Part shown: positions 1 through 8,727 of the stretch, piece after piece
How the letters are laid out: every line of letters begins with the position of its first letter
Position numbering within the stretch: the stretch's first letter is position 1
NCBI GenBank assembly: GCA_035685165.1
Contig: DASRBI010000008.1
Coordinates: 62,001 to 126,000, forward strand
Length of the DNA: 64,000 bases
Direction: 5' to 3'
DNA from: DATFDN01 sp035685165
GTDB taxonomy: Bacteria > Pseudomonadota > Alphaproteobacteria > Acetobacterales > Acetobacteraceae
Program-made: the position numbers and the translations under genes
The notes under the pieces: generated by a model
Seen by the model: only the letters and a program-made list of their open reading frames with translations
Told to the model about the DNA's origin: nothing
Database searches by the model: none

Positions 1-1235
1 AGGAAGTCGGCGGCACTGCCTATCTGGCGCAGCTCCTCTCGGCCATGGTCGGCATCATCAACGCCGGCGAATATGGCCGCGCGATCCACGACTCCTGGCT
101 GCGTCGGCAACTGATCGATGTCGGCGAAACCATCGTCAACAACGCCTTCGGCGCCGAGCCCGAGCTGGACGGCGCGGCGCAGGTGGAGGCGGCCGAACAG
201 CAGCTTTTCGACCTCGCGAGCGACGGCGCGGGCGGCGCGGGGCCGGTGCCGTTCGAGCGCGCGCTCGCCGAGGCGATCCTGGGCGCGGAGCGCGCCTTCC
301 GCCGCCAGGGCGGCGTCTCGGGCCTGACCACGGGGCTGCGCGACCTCGACGCCCGCACGGGCGGGCTGCATCCGTCCGATCTCGTGGTGCTCGCGGGCCG
401 CCCCGGCATGGGCAAGACCGCGCTCGCCACCAAGATCGCCTTCGGCGCCGCCAAGGCGCTGCTCGCCGAGGCGCGGACGGCCGACCCGAATGCGTTGCCC
501 AAGCAGTGTGTCGCGGTCTTCTCGCTGGAGATGAGCGCCGAGCAGCTTGCGACGCGCCTTCTGTCGGAGGAGGCGCGCATCTCCGGCGACCGCATCCGCC
601 GCGGCGAAATCGGGCAGAAGGATTTCGACCGTTTCGTGCAGGTGTCGCGGGAAATCGCCGCGCTGCCGATCCAAATCGACGACACGCCGGCGCTGACGCT
701 ATCCGCGATGCGTACCCGCTGCCGGCGGCTCAAGCGCACCAAGGGGCTGGCCCTGGTGGTGGTGGATTATCTGCAACTGATGCGCCCCTCCGCCGGCACC
801 AAGCCGGAAAGCCGGGTGCTGGAAATCAGCCAGATCACGCAGGGACTGAAGGCGATCGCCAAGGAGCTGTCGGTGCCGGTGCTGGCGCTGTCGCAGCTTT
901 CGCGCGCGGTGGAAAACCGCGAGGACAAGCGCCCGCAGCTGTCCGACCTGCGCGAATCGGGCACCATCGAGCAGGACGCCGATTGCGTAATGTTCGTCTA
1001 TCGCGACGAGTATTACCTCGCGCAGCGCGCGCCGAAGCAGATTGGGTTCGACAACGAGGACAAGTTCCAGGTCGCGCTCGAGAAATGGCAGCGCGACATG
1101 GAGCAGGTGCACAACAAGGCGGAGCTGATCATCGCCAAGCAGCGGCACGGCCCGACGGGAAAGATCGACCTCTTCTTCGAGGCGGAATTCACCCGCTTCG
1201 CCGATCTCGATCAGGTGCATGAAGGGATGCGTTGA
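1..1235 (+). CDS. dnaB: Replicative DNA helicase DnaB, 5' end cut by window edge
   Basis: Hexameric ATP-driven helicase that unwinds DNA ahead of the replisome. The reading frame enters from base 3 with no start, leaving about 410 residues of a family length near 480-500, so most of the loss is in the N-terminal primase-interaction domain. Seen in order: linker, Walker A GRPGMGKT (396-419), Walker B VVVDYLQLM (about 755-782), the motif ending RESGTIEQDAD (about 949-985) and KQRHGPTGKI near the C-terminus. No intein interrupts it. Its TGA overlaps the TTG start of alr, so the two are probably translationally coupled, an order (dnaB-alr) common in Alphaproteobacteria. Confidence 0.97.
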   Translation, partial: EVGGTAYLAQLLSAMVGIINAGEYGRAIHDSWLRRQLIDVGETIVNNAFGAEPELDGAAQVEAAEQQLFDLASDGAGGAGPVPFERALAEAILGAERAFRRQGGVSGLTTGLRDLDARTGGLHPSDLVVLAGRPGMGKTALATKIAFGAAKALLAEARTADPNALPKQCVAVFSLEMSAEQLATRLLSEEARISGDRIRRGEIGQKDFDRFVQVSREIAALPIQIDDTPALTLSAMRTRCRRLKRTKGLALVVVDYLQLMRPSAGTKPESRVLEISQITQGLKAIAKELSVPVLALSQLSRAVENREDKRPQLSDLRESGTIEQDADCVMFVYRDEYYLAQRAPKQIGFDNEDKFQVALEKWQRDMEQVHNKAELIIAKQRHGPTGKIDLFFEAEFTRFADLDQVHEGMR

Positions 1236-2323
1236 CCGGGCTCGCCGCCGCTACCTTGGAAATCGACCTCGGCGGCATCGTCGCCAACTGGCGCGCGCTC
1301 TGCGCCGCGCACCCCTCGGGCAAGGTTGCCGCCGTGGTGAAGGCCGACGCCTACGGGCTCGGGGCGCTTGCGGTAGTGCCGGCGCTCCATGCCGCCGGAT
1401 GCCGGCATTTCTTCACGGCGCTGCCCGCCGAGGCGCTGGCCATCAGCGATCATGCGCCCGGCGCGCTGATCGGCGTGCTGAACGGGCTTCTGCCCGGCGC
1501 GGCGGCCGACTATGCCGCGGGCGGGCTCGTGCCGGCGCTCGGCTCGCTCGCCGAGATCGACGCCTGGGCCGCCGAGGCGCGGCGGCTGGGGCGCAAGCTG
1601 CCGGCGCTGCTGCACATCGACACCGGCATGTCCCGGCTCGGCCTGTCGCCTGCCGAGGTGGACGCGCTGGCGGCGGATCACGGGCGGCTCGCCGGGGTCG
1701 ATCTGCTTTACGTGATGACGCACTTCGTCGCCGCGGAGGAGCCCCACAATCCGCTGAACGACGCGCAGAAAGCGCGCTTCGACGCCGCCCGGGCGCGGCT
1801 GCCTGCAGCGCCGACCAGTCTCGCCAACTCGTCGGGCATCTTCCTCGGCGCGGCCTTCGCCTCCGACCTCGCCCGTCCGGGGGCGGCGCTCTACGGGGTC
1901 AACCCGACGCCAGGGCGGCCCAATCCGATGCGCGTGCCGCTGCGCCTGACAGCCACCGTGCTGGCGGTGCGCGAAATCGGTCTCGGCGCGGGTGTGGGCT
2001 ACAACGCCACCTGGACGGCGCGGCGGCCGAGCCGCATCGCGACCGTGGCGGTGGGCTATGCCGACGGGTTCCTGCGCAGCCAGTCGAACCGCGGCGCCGC
2101 GGTTTTCCAGGATCGGGTGTTGCCGTTGGTGGGTCGTGTGTCGATGGACCTTACCACCTTCGATGCGACCGAGATGCCCGAACTCTGCGCGGGTGACGCG
2201 GTGGAGCTGATCGGCCCCGGCCGGCCGCCCGATGCGGTGGCCGAGGCGGCGGGGACGAATGGGTATGAAATACTGACCTCTCTTGGCGGACGGTTCCGCC
2301 GCGTCTATCTGCCCGCCTCGTGA
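1232..2323 (+). CDS. alr: Alanine racemase
   Basis: PLP enzyme interconverting L- and D-alanine to supply D-Ala for peptidoglycan. The 363 residues match the family length. VKADAYG holds the PLP-binding lysine (Lys37), and GVGYNATW carries the catalytic tyrosine (about Tyr257) that removes the proton on the other face. HIDTGMSRLG and VGRVSMD are further family motifs. The start is TTG overlapping the dnaB stop; no better start exists downstream before the conserved N-terminal strand. It in turn overlaps the GTG start of the MlaE-like gene, so dnaB-alr-mlaE-mlaF reads as one transcript. Confidence 0.96.
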   Translation: MTGLAAATLEIDLGGIVANWRALCAAHPSGKVAAVVKADAYGLGALAVVPALHAAGCRHFFTALPAEALAISDHAPGALIGVLNGLLPGAAADYAAGGLVPALGSLAEIDAWAAEARRLGRKLPALLHIDTGMSRLGLSPAEVDALAADHGRLAGVDLLYVMTHFVAAEEPHNPLNDAQKARFDAARARLPAAPTSLANSSGIFLGAAFASDLARPGAALYGVNPTPGRPNPMRVPLRLTATVLAVREIGLGAGVGYNATWTARRPSRIATVAVGYADGFLRSQSNRGAAVFQDRVLPLVGRVSMDLTTFDATEMPELCAGDAVELIGPGRPPDAVAEAAGTNGYEILTSLGGRFRRVYLPAS

Positions 2324-3105
2324 ACCTTCTCCTCGACTTCCTCGCCGCGCTGGGCCGGGCGGTGATCGGCGCCGTGCGCGGCGCCGGGAGCCTCGCCTTG
2401 TTCGGCGCATCGGCGCTGTCGCATCTGGTGCGCCCGCCCTTCTACTGGCGCATGTTCGGCCGGGCGCTGGTGGATATCGGCTATTTCAGTCTCCCGGTGG
2501 TGGCGCTGACGGCGATCTTCACCGGCATGGTGCTGGCGCTGCAATCCTATCTCGGCTTCTCGCGCTTCTCGGCGCAGAGCGCGACCGCGAACGTGGTGGT
2601 GCTGTCGATCACCCGCGAGCTGGGGCCGGTGCTGGCGGGCCTGATGGTTGCCGGGCGGATCGGGGCGGCGATGGCGGCCGAGATCGGCACCATGCGCGTG
2701 ACCGACCAGATCGACGCACTCAGCACGCTCTCAACCAACCCGATGAAGTATCTCGTCACGCCGCGCTTGGTTGCCGGCGTGATCGCATTACCGGTGCTGG
2801 TGGTGATCGCCGACATTCTCGGCGTGATGGGCGGCTTCATCATCTCAGTCGTGAAGCTCGGCTTCGGCCCGAACATGTACATCACGAATACGCTGAACTT
2901 CATGCAGACCGGGGATGTGGTCTCCGGGCTCGTGAAGGCGGCGGTGTTCGGGTTCCTGATCGCGCTGATGGGCTGCTATCAGGGCTACCACAGCCGCGGC
3001 GGAGCGCAGGGCGTGGGCTCGGCCACCACCTCGGCAGTGGTTGGCGCCTCGATCCTCATCCTCGCCTTCGACTACATCCTGACCGAGATGTTCTTCGCGC
3101 GATGA
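2320..3105 (+). CDS. mlaE: MlaE-family ABC transporter permease
   Basis: Inner-membrane permease of the MlaFEDB-type system that moves phospholipids between the membranes to maintain outer-membrane asymmetry. It has 261 residues with about five or six hydrophobic segments. The central family region is present: a VVLSITRELGPVLAGLMVAGR-like stretch followed by GAAMAAEIGTMRVTDQIDAL. The GTG start overlaps the alr stop, and its own stop overlaps the ATG of the ATPase, typical of a coupled transporter pair. The MlaD substrate-binding protein and MlaB/C are not in this window, so they are probably encoded elsewhere. Confidence 0.93.
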   Translation: MNLLLDFLAALGRAVIGAVRGAGSLALFGASALSHLVRPPFYWRMFGRALVDIGYFSLPVVALTAIFTGMVLALQSYLGFSRFSAQSATANVVVLSITRELGPVLAGLMVAGRIGAAMAAEIGTMRVTDQIDALSTLSTNPMKYLVTPRLVAGVIALPVLVVIADILGVMGGFIISVVKLGFGPNMYITNTLNFMQTGDVVSGLVKAAVFGFLIALMGCYQGYHSRGGAQGVGSATTSAVVGASILILAFDYILTEMFFAR

Positions 3106-3881
3106 GCGGCGGGGCACCTCTGAAAATCCGCATTCGCGGGCTGCGCAAGTCGTTCGGCCGCAAGGTGGTGCTGGACGGCGTGGACCTGGATGTGCCCGCC
3201 GCGAGCGTGATGGTGGTGATCGGCGGCTCGGGTTCCGGCAAGTCGGTGCTGCTCAAATGCATTCTCGGCCTGATCGAGCCGGATGCGGGTGCGATCGAGA
3301 TCGACGGGCGCGACATCCTGAAGATGAGCGCGCGCGAGCGCGAGGCGGTGCGCGGGCGGATCGGGATGCTGTTCCAGAACGGCGCGCTGTTCGACAGCCT
3401 GCCCGTGTGGGAGAACGTGATGTTCGGCCAGCTTGCCAAGGGGCGGCTGTCGCGCCGCGCCGCGCGCGCGCAGGCCGCGGAGTTTCTGGGCCAGGTCGGC
3501 TTGGCCGCCTCGGTCGGCGATCTTTATCCCTCGGAGCTTTCGGGCGGGATGCAGAAGCGCGTGGCGCTGGCGCGCGCGATCGCCGCCCGGCCCGATATCC
3601 TGTTCTTCGACGAACCCACCACCGGGCTCGATCCGATCATGGGCGCGGTGATCGACGGGCTGATCGTCGATTGCGTGCGCCGCCTCGGCAGCACCGCGAT
3701 CGCGATCACGCACGACATGGCGAGCGCCAGCCGCATGGGCGACCGCGCGGCAATGCTCTACGAGGGCCGCATCGTCTGGACCGGCGCGGCTTCCGACCTA
3801 CTGCGCAGCGGCAACCCGAAGGTGGATCAGTTCACCCACGGGCGGCGCGAGGGTCCGATCCAGATGGAGCTGATGGAATAG
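3102..3881 (+). CDS. mlaF: MlaF-type ABC transporter ATP-binding protein
   Basis: Cytoplasmic ATPase that powers the MlaE permease encoded immediately upstream. It has 259 residues. Walker A GGSGSGKS lies at residues 41-48, a Q-loop in GMLFQNGALFDSLPVWENV, the ABC signature ELSGGMQKR, Walker B ILFFDEPTTGLDP and the switch histidine in ITHDM. The Q-loop neighbourhood with NGALFDSL is characteristic of the MlaF (Ttg2A) branch. ATG overlaps the mlaE stop (ATGA). The operon seems to end here: the next gene lies on the opposite strand after about 80 bases. Confidence 0.95.
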   Translation: MSGGAPLKIRIRGLRKSFGRKVVLDGVDLDVPAASVMVVIGGSGSGKSVLLKCILGLIEPDAGAIEIDGRDILKMSAREREAVRGRIGMLFQNGALFDSLPVWENVMFGQLAKGRLSRRAARAQAAEFLGQVGLAASVGDLYPSELSGGMQKRVALARAIAARPDILFFDEPTTGLDPIMGAVIDGLIVDCVRRLGSTAIAITHDMASASRMGDRAAMLYEGRIVWTGAASDLLRSGNPKVDQFTHGRREGPIQMELME

Positions 3882-3964
3882 CGGTTGCGTAGGGCGGATG
3901 CCAATCCGCCGACGCTAGCGTCACGATGCATTCCGCTGCGCTCCGTGCGCCCGACACCCTCAAC

Positions 3965-4423
3965 CTATCCGCCAGCCGGCCTGCGCCGCATGAACGCCGC
4001 GCGCAGGCAGGTTGCCACCAGCTCGCCGCGCTGATTCCAGCCCTGGTGCTCGAATTCGACCACGCCGGCATCGGGGCGCGATTTGCTCGCGCGCACCGAA
4101 CGCACGATCGAGCGCACGCGGATCGTGTCGCCATGGAAAACCGGCTTCGGGAACTCGACCTTGCTCATCCCCAGATTGGCGATGGTGGTGCCGAGCGTGG
4201 TTTCGCCGACCGAGATGCCGATCACGAGGCCGAGCGTAAAGATGCTGTTCACCAGCGGCCGCCCGAACTCGGTGTTCTTCGCGAACTCCGCATCGAGATG
4301 CAGCGGCTGCGGGTTCATGGTCATGGTGGTGAACAGCACGTTGTCGGTCTCGGTAACGGTGCGCGTCATCGCGTGATCGAACACCTGCCCCGCGTGAAAT
4401 TCCTCGAAATAAAGGCCTGCCAT
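3965..4423 (-). CDS. MaoC family dehydratase
   Basis: Hot-dog-fold enzyme of the MaoC/R-specific enoyl-CoA hydratase superfamily, expected to hydrate an enoyl-CoA thioester. It has 152 residues, the usual single-domain size. The family region is visible: an N-terminal segment ending in DHAMTRTVTETDN, then MNPQPLHLDAEFA, where the Asp/His-type hydratase motif sits, and a later FHGDTIRV. Single-domain MaoC proteins of this type often act on branched or dicarboxylic acyl-CoAs such as mesaconyl-CoA, but the substrate cannot be read from sequence. It lies 19 bases downstream of the TPR gene on the same strand and may share its transcript. Confidence 0.9.
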   Translation of the reverse strand: MAGLYFEEFHAGQVFDHAMTRTVTETDNVLFTTMTMNPQPLHLDAEFAKNTEFGRPLVNSIFTLGLVIGISVGETTLGTTIANLGMSKVEFPKPVFHGDTIRVRSIVRSVRASKSRPDAGVVEFEHQGWNQRGELVATCLRAAFMRRRPAGG

Positions 4424-4442
4424 CGCCGCCCTCCGTCCTTTG

Positions 4443-5996
4443 TCAGAAGCCTAGGTGCTTTGCCGCCTCCGCCTCAAGCACGCTTCGGACCTCGGCCACC
4501 ACCGCGGCCCAGCCGCCGTCCGGGCCGGCGCGGAACAGGCGCGCGGTGGGGTACCAGGGGCTGTCGGTGCGGCCGCGCATCCAGCGCCAGTCGGCCCCGC
4601 GCCGCAAGAGCAGCCAGAGCGGCAGGGCGAGCGCCCCCGCGAGGTGCGCGACGGCGGTATCGACGGAAATCACCAGGTCCATGTGCGCCAGCAGCGCCGC
4701 GGTTTCGGCGAAATCCGTCAGCGCCGCGCCGTGATCGCGGAGCGCGGGATGCGCCGCAAGCAGCGCGCGATCGGCTTCCGTCGGCTCCTTTACCAATGCG
4801 TGGCACACCACGCCGCGCACCTCGGCAAGCGGCAGGAAGTCGGCGAGCGTTGCCGCCGCGCGAGCGCGGGAATGCTCCGAGCCGCTCCAGCACAGCGCCA
4901 CGCGCAGGCCGGGTTCCGCGCCGAGCCGCCCTGCCCAGCGCGCGCGCCGCGCCGGATCGGGGCGCAGAAAAGGCACTTCTGCGGGCACCGAACCGGGCTC
5001 GGTGCCGAACGCGAGCGGAAGGCTGAGGAGCGCGGCGACCTCGTCGTGCGGCGGGTCCGGTTCGTCGTCGCCGACCACCTTCTCGACGCCTTCGAGCGTC
5101 GCCAGCAGCGGCACCAGTTCAGGAAACACCGACAGCGTTACGCGCGAGCCGCGTTGCGCGAGCAGCGGCGCGTAGCGGGCGAACTGGATCACGTCGCCTC
5201 TTCCCTGCTCACCGCGCACCAGCACACGCAGGCCAGCGACACGGGCCGGGTCGAGCACAGGCGGCACCGGGCGCATCGCCTCGGCACCCTCGCGGAAGCC
5301 GGGCACGTGCCAGCGTTGCTCGTAGAGCCGCCAGCCCTCGGCCCAGCGCCCCATCCGCAGCAGCAGCATCCCCATGTTGAACGCGGGCGCCGCAGCGTCG
5401 GCGCCGCGCAGGCGGCGCTCGGCTTCCAGCTCACTCAGCGCCTCCTCGTCGCGCTCGTCGGCGATCAGCACGCGCGCGAGCGCCGCGTGCGCGTCGGCGA
5501 TGCGGGCGGGGTCTTCCGCCGACAGATCGCCCGCAAGCACGCGCCGCAGCGCCGCCTCGGCTTCGCCCAGCGCGCCGGTCTGGCTCAGCGCGAGGGCGAG
5601 GTTGTAGAGCGCCGGGCGGTGATCGGGGCTGCGCGCCAGGATGCGGCGGTAGCAGGGGATCGCTTTGTCGTTGCGGCCGAGCGCGCGCAGCGCGTTGCCG
5701 AGATTGTTTTCGGCCTCGATGAAATCGGGCGCGCGCGCCAGCGCCGCACGAAACGACGCCACCGCATCCAGGTGGCGGTCGAGCCCCATCAGCGTGTTGC
5801 CGAGATGATACCAAGCGCGTGTCAGCCCCGGTGCGAGCGCGAGCGCCCGCGACAGCGGCGCCAGCGCCGGTTCGGGATCGCCGCGTTCAAGGCTGGTGAC
5901 GCCGAGCAGGTGCCACGCCTCGGCGATCGCCGCATCGCGGCGGAGCGCGGCGCGGCAGCAATCCGCCGCCTCGGCGAGCCGCCGCGCGCGATACAT
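4443..5996 (-). CDS. TPR protein with C-terminal glycosyltransferase-like domain
   Basis: From ATG 5996 this is 517 residues. The first half consists of tetratricopeptide repeats (AWHLLGVTSLERGDPEPALA, AWYHLGNTLMGLDRHLDA and so on). The second half looks like a GT-B fold of the GT9/GT41 kind, with LVISVDTAVAHLAGAL near residue 440 as the nucleotide-sugar-site motif. It may transfer or bind a sugar; the acceptor is unknown. The start is uncertain: the frame stays open for 27 codons upstream to the stop of the cyclase gene, and that stretch looks like the missing half of the first repeat. CTG 6074, preceded by GAGGA, is a plausible true start. ATG 5996 has no visible ribosome site. Confidence 0.85.
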   Translation of the reverse strand: MYRARRLAEAADCCRAALRRDAAIAEAWHLLGVTSLERGDPEPALAPLSRALALAPGLTRAWYHLGNTLMGLDRHLDAVASFRAALARAPDFIEAENNLGNALRALGRNDKAIPCYRRILARSPDHRPALYNLALALSQTGALGEAEAALRRVLAGDLSAEDPARIADAHAALARVLIADERDEEALSELEAERRLRGADAAAPAFNMGMLLLRMGRWAEGWRLYEQRWHVPGFREGAEAMRPVPPVLDPARVAGLRVLVRGEQGRGDVIQFARYAPLLAQRGSRVTLSVFPELVPLLATLEGVEKVVGDDEPDPPHDEVAALLSLPLAFGTEPGSVPAEVPFLRPDPARRARWAGRLGAEPGLRVALCWSGSEHSRARAAATLADFLPLAEVRGVVCHALVKEPTEADRALLAAHPALRDHGAALTDFAETAALLAHMDLVISVDTAVAHLAGALALPLWLLLRRGADWRWMRGRTDSPWYPTARLFRAGPDGGWAAVVAEVRSVLEAEAAKHLGF

Positions 5997-6077
5997 CGCC
6001 GCCGCGTCGTTCAGCTCATCCTGCGCGGTGCGCGGCGGCTCGATGCGGAAGCGCGCGCTCAGCCGGTAATCCAGCGG

Positions 6078-6866
6078 TCAGTCCTCGATGATCGCGACCG
6101 CGCGCGTCCATCCCGCCGAGCCGCGATGCACCTTCACCGGGAAGCACACGACCTGGAACCCGTCGGGCGGCAGCGCCTCCAGATTGTGCAGCTTCTCGAG
6201 GTGCGAATAGCCGATCTCGCGGCCCGCGCGATGGCCTTCCCAGATCAGGCTCGCATCGCCGGTTTCCGCGACCTTGCGCTTGGTGTGGGAGAACGGCGCG
6301 TCCCAGCTCCACCCGTCGGTGCCGGTGACGCGCACGCCGCGCTCGAGCAGCCACAGCGTCGCCGCCTTGCCCATGCCACAGCCGCGGTCGATGAAATCGT
6401 CCTCGCCGTAGCGCGCACCGGCGGCGGTGTTGACCAGCACGATCTCCAGCGGCTTCAGCTCATGGCCGATGCGTCGCAGCTCGGCTTCTACATCCGTGGG
6501 CTGCACCACATAGCCGTCGTCGAAATGGCGGAAGTCGAGCTTCACGCCCGGCTGGAAGCACCATTCGAGCGGTACCTCGTCGATCCGCCAGGAGGGCTCG
6601 CCGCCCGGTTTCAGCCGCTCATTCATGCGGCTGAAGAAATGATAGGGCGCATCGAGATGCGTGCCGTTGTGCGTGCTGATCTGCACGCGCTCCACGGCGG
6701 CGTACTCGCCCTCGGGAAACTGATCGACGCGGATGCCGAAATACTCGGCCATCCCCGGGGCGTTCTGGTGATGGTCGATGTAGTCGATCCTCGGCAGCAT
6801 GTGCGGCGGGTCGCTCTTGATGCCGGCCTTGAGCGGCACCGAGATATCGATCAGGCGGCGTGGCAT
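6078..6866 (-). CDS. Cyclase family protein (kynurenine formamidase-like metal hydrolase)
   Basis: Member of the metal-dependent cyclase/formamidase (KynB-like) family, 262 residues. The family metal-binding signature is visible as STHNGTHLDAPYHFF (about residues 64-78), and LVNTAAGARYG and TDGWSWD are further conserved blocks. Members hydrolyse N-formylkynurenine, cyclise polyketide-like substrates or open isatin rings. No kynurenine-pathway gene lies nearby, so the substrate is left open. Its TGA is followed in the same frame by the TPR/glycosyltransferase reading frame. The upstream gene, msrQ, ends 9 bases before the ATG. Confidence 0.9.
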   Translation of the reverse strand: MPRRLIDISVPLKAGIKSDPPHMLPRIDYIDHHQNAPGMAEYFGIRVDQFPEGEYAAVERVQISTHNGTHLDAPYHFFSRMNERLKPGGEPSWRIDEVPLEWCFQPGVKLDFRHFDDGYVVQPTDVEAELRRIGHELKPLEIVLVNTAAGARYGEDDFIDRGCGMGKAATLWLLERGVRVTGTDGWSWDAPFSHTKRKVAETGDASLIWEGHRAGREIGYSHLEKLHNLEALPPDGFQVVCFPVKVHRGSAGWTRAVAIIED

Positions 6867-6875
6867 GGTCCCCCC

Positions 6876-7823
6876 TTAAGGCTGACGGGGGCGCAGCATC
6901 CCTGGGCCGGCGGCGCGGCGCAATCGCGGGAACCAGGGCCGGACGGCGAGCCAGAGCCAGAGGCGGCGCAGCAGCGCGAGGGCGAAAATCCCGGCCCCGC
7001 TGACCAGCACCCAATGCGCCGGGCGCATCAGGCGCCAGCGTTCGTTCGCCATCAGCACGCGCCACGCATTGACGTGGGTTGCGATGTCGTACCATGCATA
7101 TTCGACACCGGCGGCGAGCGCCGCGGCCACGATGCCGAGCGCCGGCAGCACGGCGACCGCGCCGCCCCACTTGCCGGGCAGCAGCCGCCATAGCATCAGC
7201 CACAGGAACAGCCCGGCGAAAACCACCGGCTCGCCGACATTGGCCTTCGACTGGATGAAATAGTGCAGCAGCGCGAGCACAGCGATCACATAGACCGCGC
7301 GATGCAGCCGCTTCCAGTTCTTGCCCATCCGCCGCGTCGCCGCGTCGGTGGAGGTCGCGGCCAGCGCGACCAGTCCAACCAGCGCCGCGAAACCGATCGT
7401 CAGGTAGAAGCGATGCACGATTTCCGAGGCGACGAACAGTAGATGGAAGTTCTGCTGCGCGATGTAGAGCGTGAAATGGATACCGGCGTAACAGGCGGCC
7501 GTCACGCCCACCATGCGCCTTATCAGCGGCGCTCGCGGCCAGTCGAACACCAGCCGTGCCGGCGTGAGCGCGAGCGAGATCATCAGGAAGCGGACAGTCC
7601 AGAGCCCGGTTTCGTGCAGGGCCTCGGTGATCGGCCGGGCGCCGAGTTGGCCGGTCGCGAGCCAGTATGCGGTGAGCAGACCGGGCGTGACGCAGAAGCC
7701 GAGTGTGGCCGCTTTCAGCCAGGAGAGCCGCCCCTGGCGGTCCCGCCAGGGCAGCGCGCGCGGCCGCCGCCGTGTCGCCGCGGGCCGCACGGCGGCCATC
7801 CGCGTGATCGTTCCGTCCGCCAT
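6876..7823 (-). CDS. msrQ: MsrQ-like haem-binding membrane subunit of the methionine sulfoxide reductase system
   Basis: Inner-membrane b-type cytochrome of the YedZ/MsrQ family, which passes electrons to the periplasmic molybdoenzyme MsrP to repair oxidised methionines. It has 315 residues with about eight hydrophobic segments. The ferric-reductase-like core is clear: histidines in ACYAGIHFTLY, in SEIVHRFYL and in WKRLHRAVYVIAVLALLHYF are the usual haem ligands. The start at 7823 is chosen because GAGGAGG lies directly upstream; the frame is open further but that part looks non-coding. No msrP is next to it, which is unusual. The C-terminus has an extra hydrophobic pair beyond the standard core. 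Confidence 0.88.
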   Translation of the reverse strand: MADGTITRMAAVRPAATRRRPRALPWRDRQGRLSWLKAATLGFCVTPGLLTAYWLATGQLGARPITEALHETGLWTVRFLMISLALTPARLVFDWPRAPLIRRMVGVTAACYAGIHFTLYIAQQNFHLLFVASEIVHRFYLTIGFAALVGLVALAATSTDAATRRMGKNWKRLHRAVYVIAVLALLHYFIQSKANVGEPVVFAGLFLWLMLWRLLPGKWGGAVAVLPALGIVAAALAAGVEYAWYDIATHVNAWRVLMANERWRLMRPAHWVLVSGAGIFALALLRRLWLWLAVRPWFPRLRRAAGPGMLRPRQP

Positions 7824-7899
7824 CGCCTCCTCATATGCCACCGCGCAGGGGAAATGCCAGGGCTGGTGCATTTCGTCACATGCACCGCTAGAAGTGCCC

Positions 7900-8715
7900 A
7901 TGCGCCGCCGTCTCGCCGCCCTCGCCCTGTTCGCCCTGCTGTCACTGCCGGCCGCAGCCGAGCCGCCGGGACAGAGTGCGCGCCTGAGCTTCACCGTCTA
8001 TGCCGCCGGGCTGCACGTGCTGACGATCGACACCGAGTTCAGCCTCAGCCCGACTGCCTATCGTGTCGATACGCTGTTTCGCACCGCGGGGGTCGCGGGA
8101 TTCCTGCACCCTGGCGAGCAGCTCACCGTCTCGACCGGCCGCTGGCAGGGGCTTCGCGCGGTTCCGGAGTTCTATCAATCGATCGGTCACTGGTCGGGCG
8201 ACCCGCGGCGCGTCGTCATCGATTACGGCGCGAACCCGCCCGCGCTGCGCGAGCTCGTTCTGGCGCCGGACGCCGCCCGCACGCCGGTCCCGCCCGCGCT
8301 GCTTGCGGGCAGCGGCAACCTGCTGAGCGCTTTCGCCGAGATGATCCGCGCCTATCAGAGCACCGGCCGGTGCGAGACGCATCTGCACGCATTCGATGGC
8401 AGGATCCTCACCGATTTGTCCAGCCGCAGCGACGGGGTGGAGCAGATCGACAACCCGGCCTATCGCGGTCCGGCGCTGCGTTGCGATTATGTGGGGTATC
8501 CGATTGCCGGGCTGCCGGCCGATGCGAGCGCCGAGGAGCGGGCGAAACCCGTGCAGAAGGGCGCGATCTGGCTCGGACGCGTGTTGCCGGGCTTTCCCCC
8601 GTTGCCGGTGCAGATGAGCTTCCTGACCCGCTGGTTCGGCGAGGTGACGGCGCACCTCGCCGCCGCCGCGCCGGAAGCGGCGATGACGCTGACACTGGCA
8701 CAGCCGCACTCGTAA
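7900..8715 (+). CDS. DUF3108 domain protein, probably exported
   Basis: Protein of unknown function, 271 residues, with a clear Sec signal peptide at the N-terminus (basic MRRR, hydrophobic core, cleavage near AAAEPPG). The rest resembles the DUF3108 family: predicted beta-rich periplasmic proteins with FTVYAAGLHVLTID and later YRGPALRCDYVGYPIAGLP. These proteins are suspected to act in the cell envelope. ATG 7900 fits the signal peptide; GTG 7894 is an alternative two codons upstream. It is divergent from msrQ with 76 bases between them, so the two promoters share that gap. Confidence 0.82.
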   Translation: MRRRLAALALFALLSLPAAAEPPGQSARLSFTVYAAGLHVLTIDTEFSLSPTAYRVDTLFRTAGVAGFLHPGEQLTVSTGRWQGLRAVPEFYQSIGHWSGDPRRVVIDYGANPPALRELVLAPDAARTPVPPALLAGSGNLLSAFAEMIRAYQSTGRCETHLHAFDGRILTDLSSRSDGVEQIDNPAYRGPALRCDYVGYPIAGLPADASAEERAKPVQKGAIWLGRVLPGFPPLPVQMSFLTRWFGEVTAHLAAAAPEAAMTLTLAQPHS

Positions 8716-8727
8716 GGAGGGTCTGGG

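Noticed and set aside
4455..7193. 912-codon plus-strand open frame opposite the TPR and cyclase genes
   Set aside because: No recognisable domain; the minus-strand genes carry the conserved motifs.
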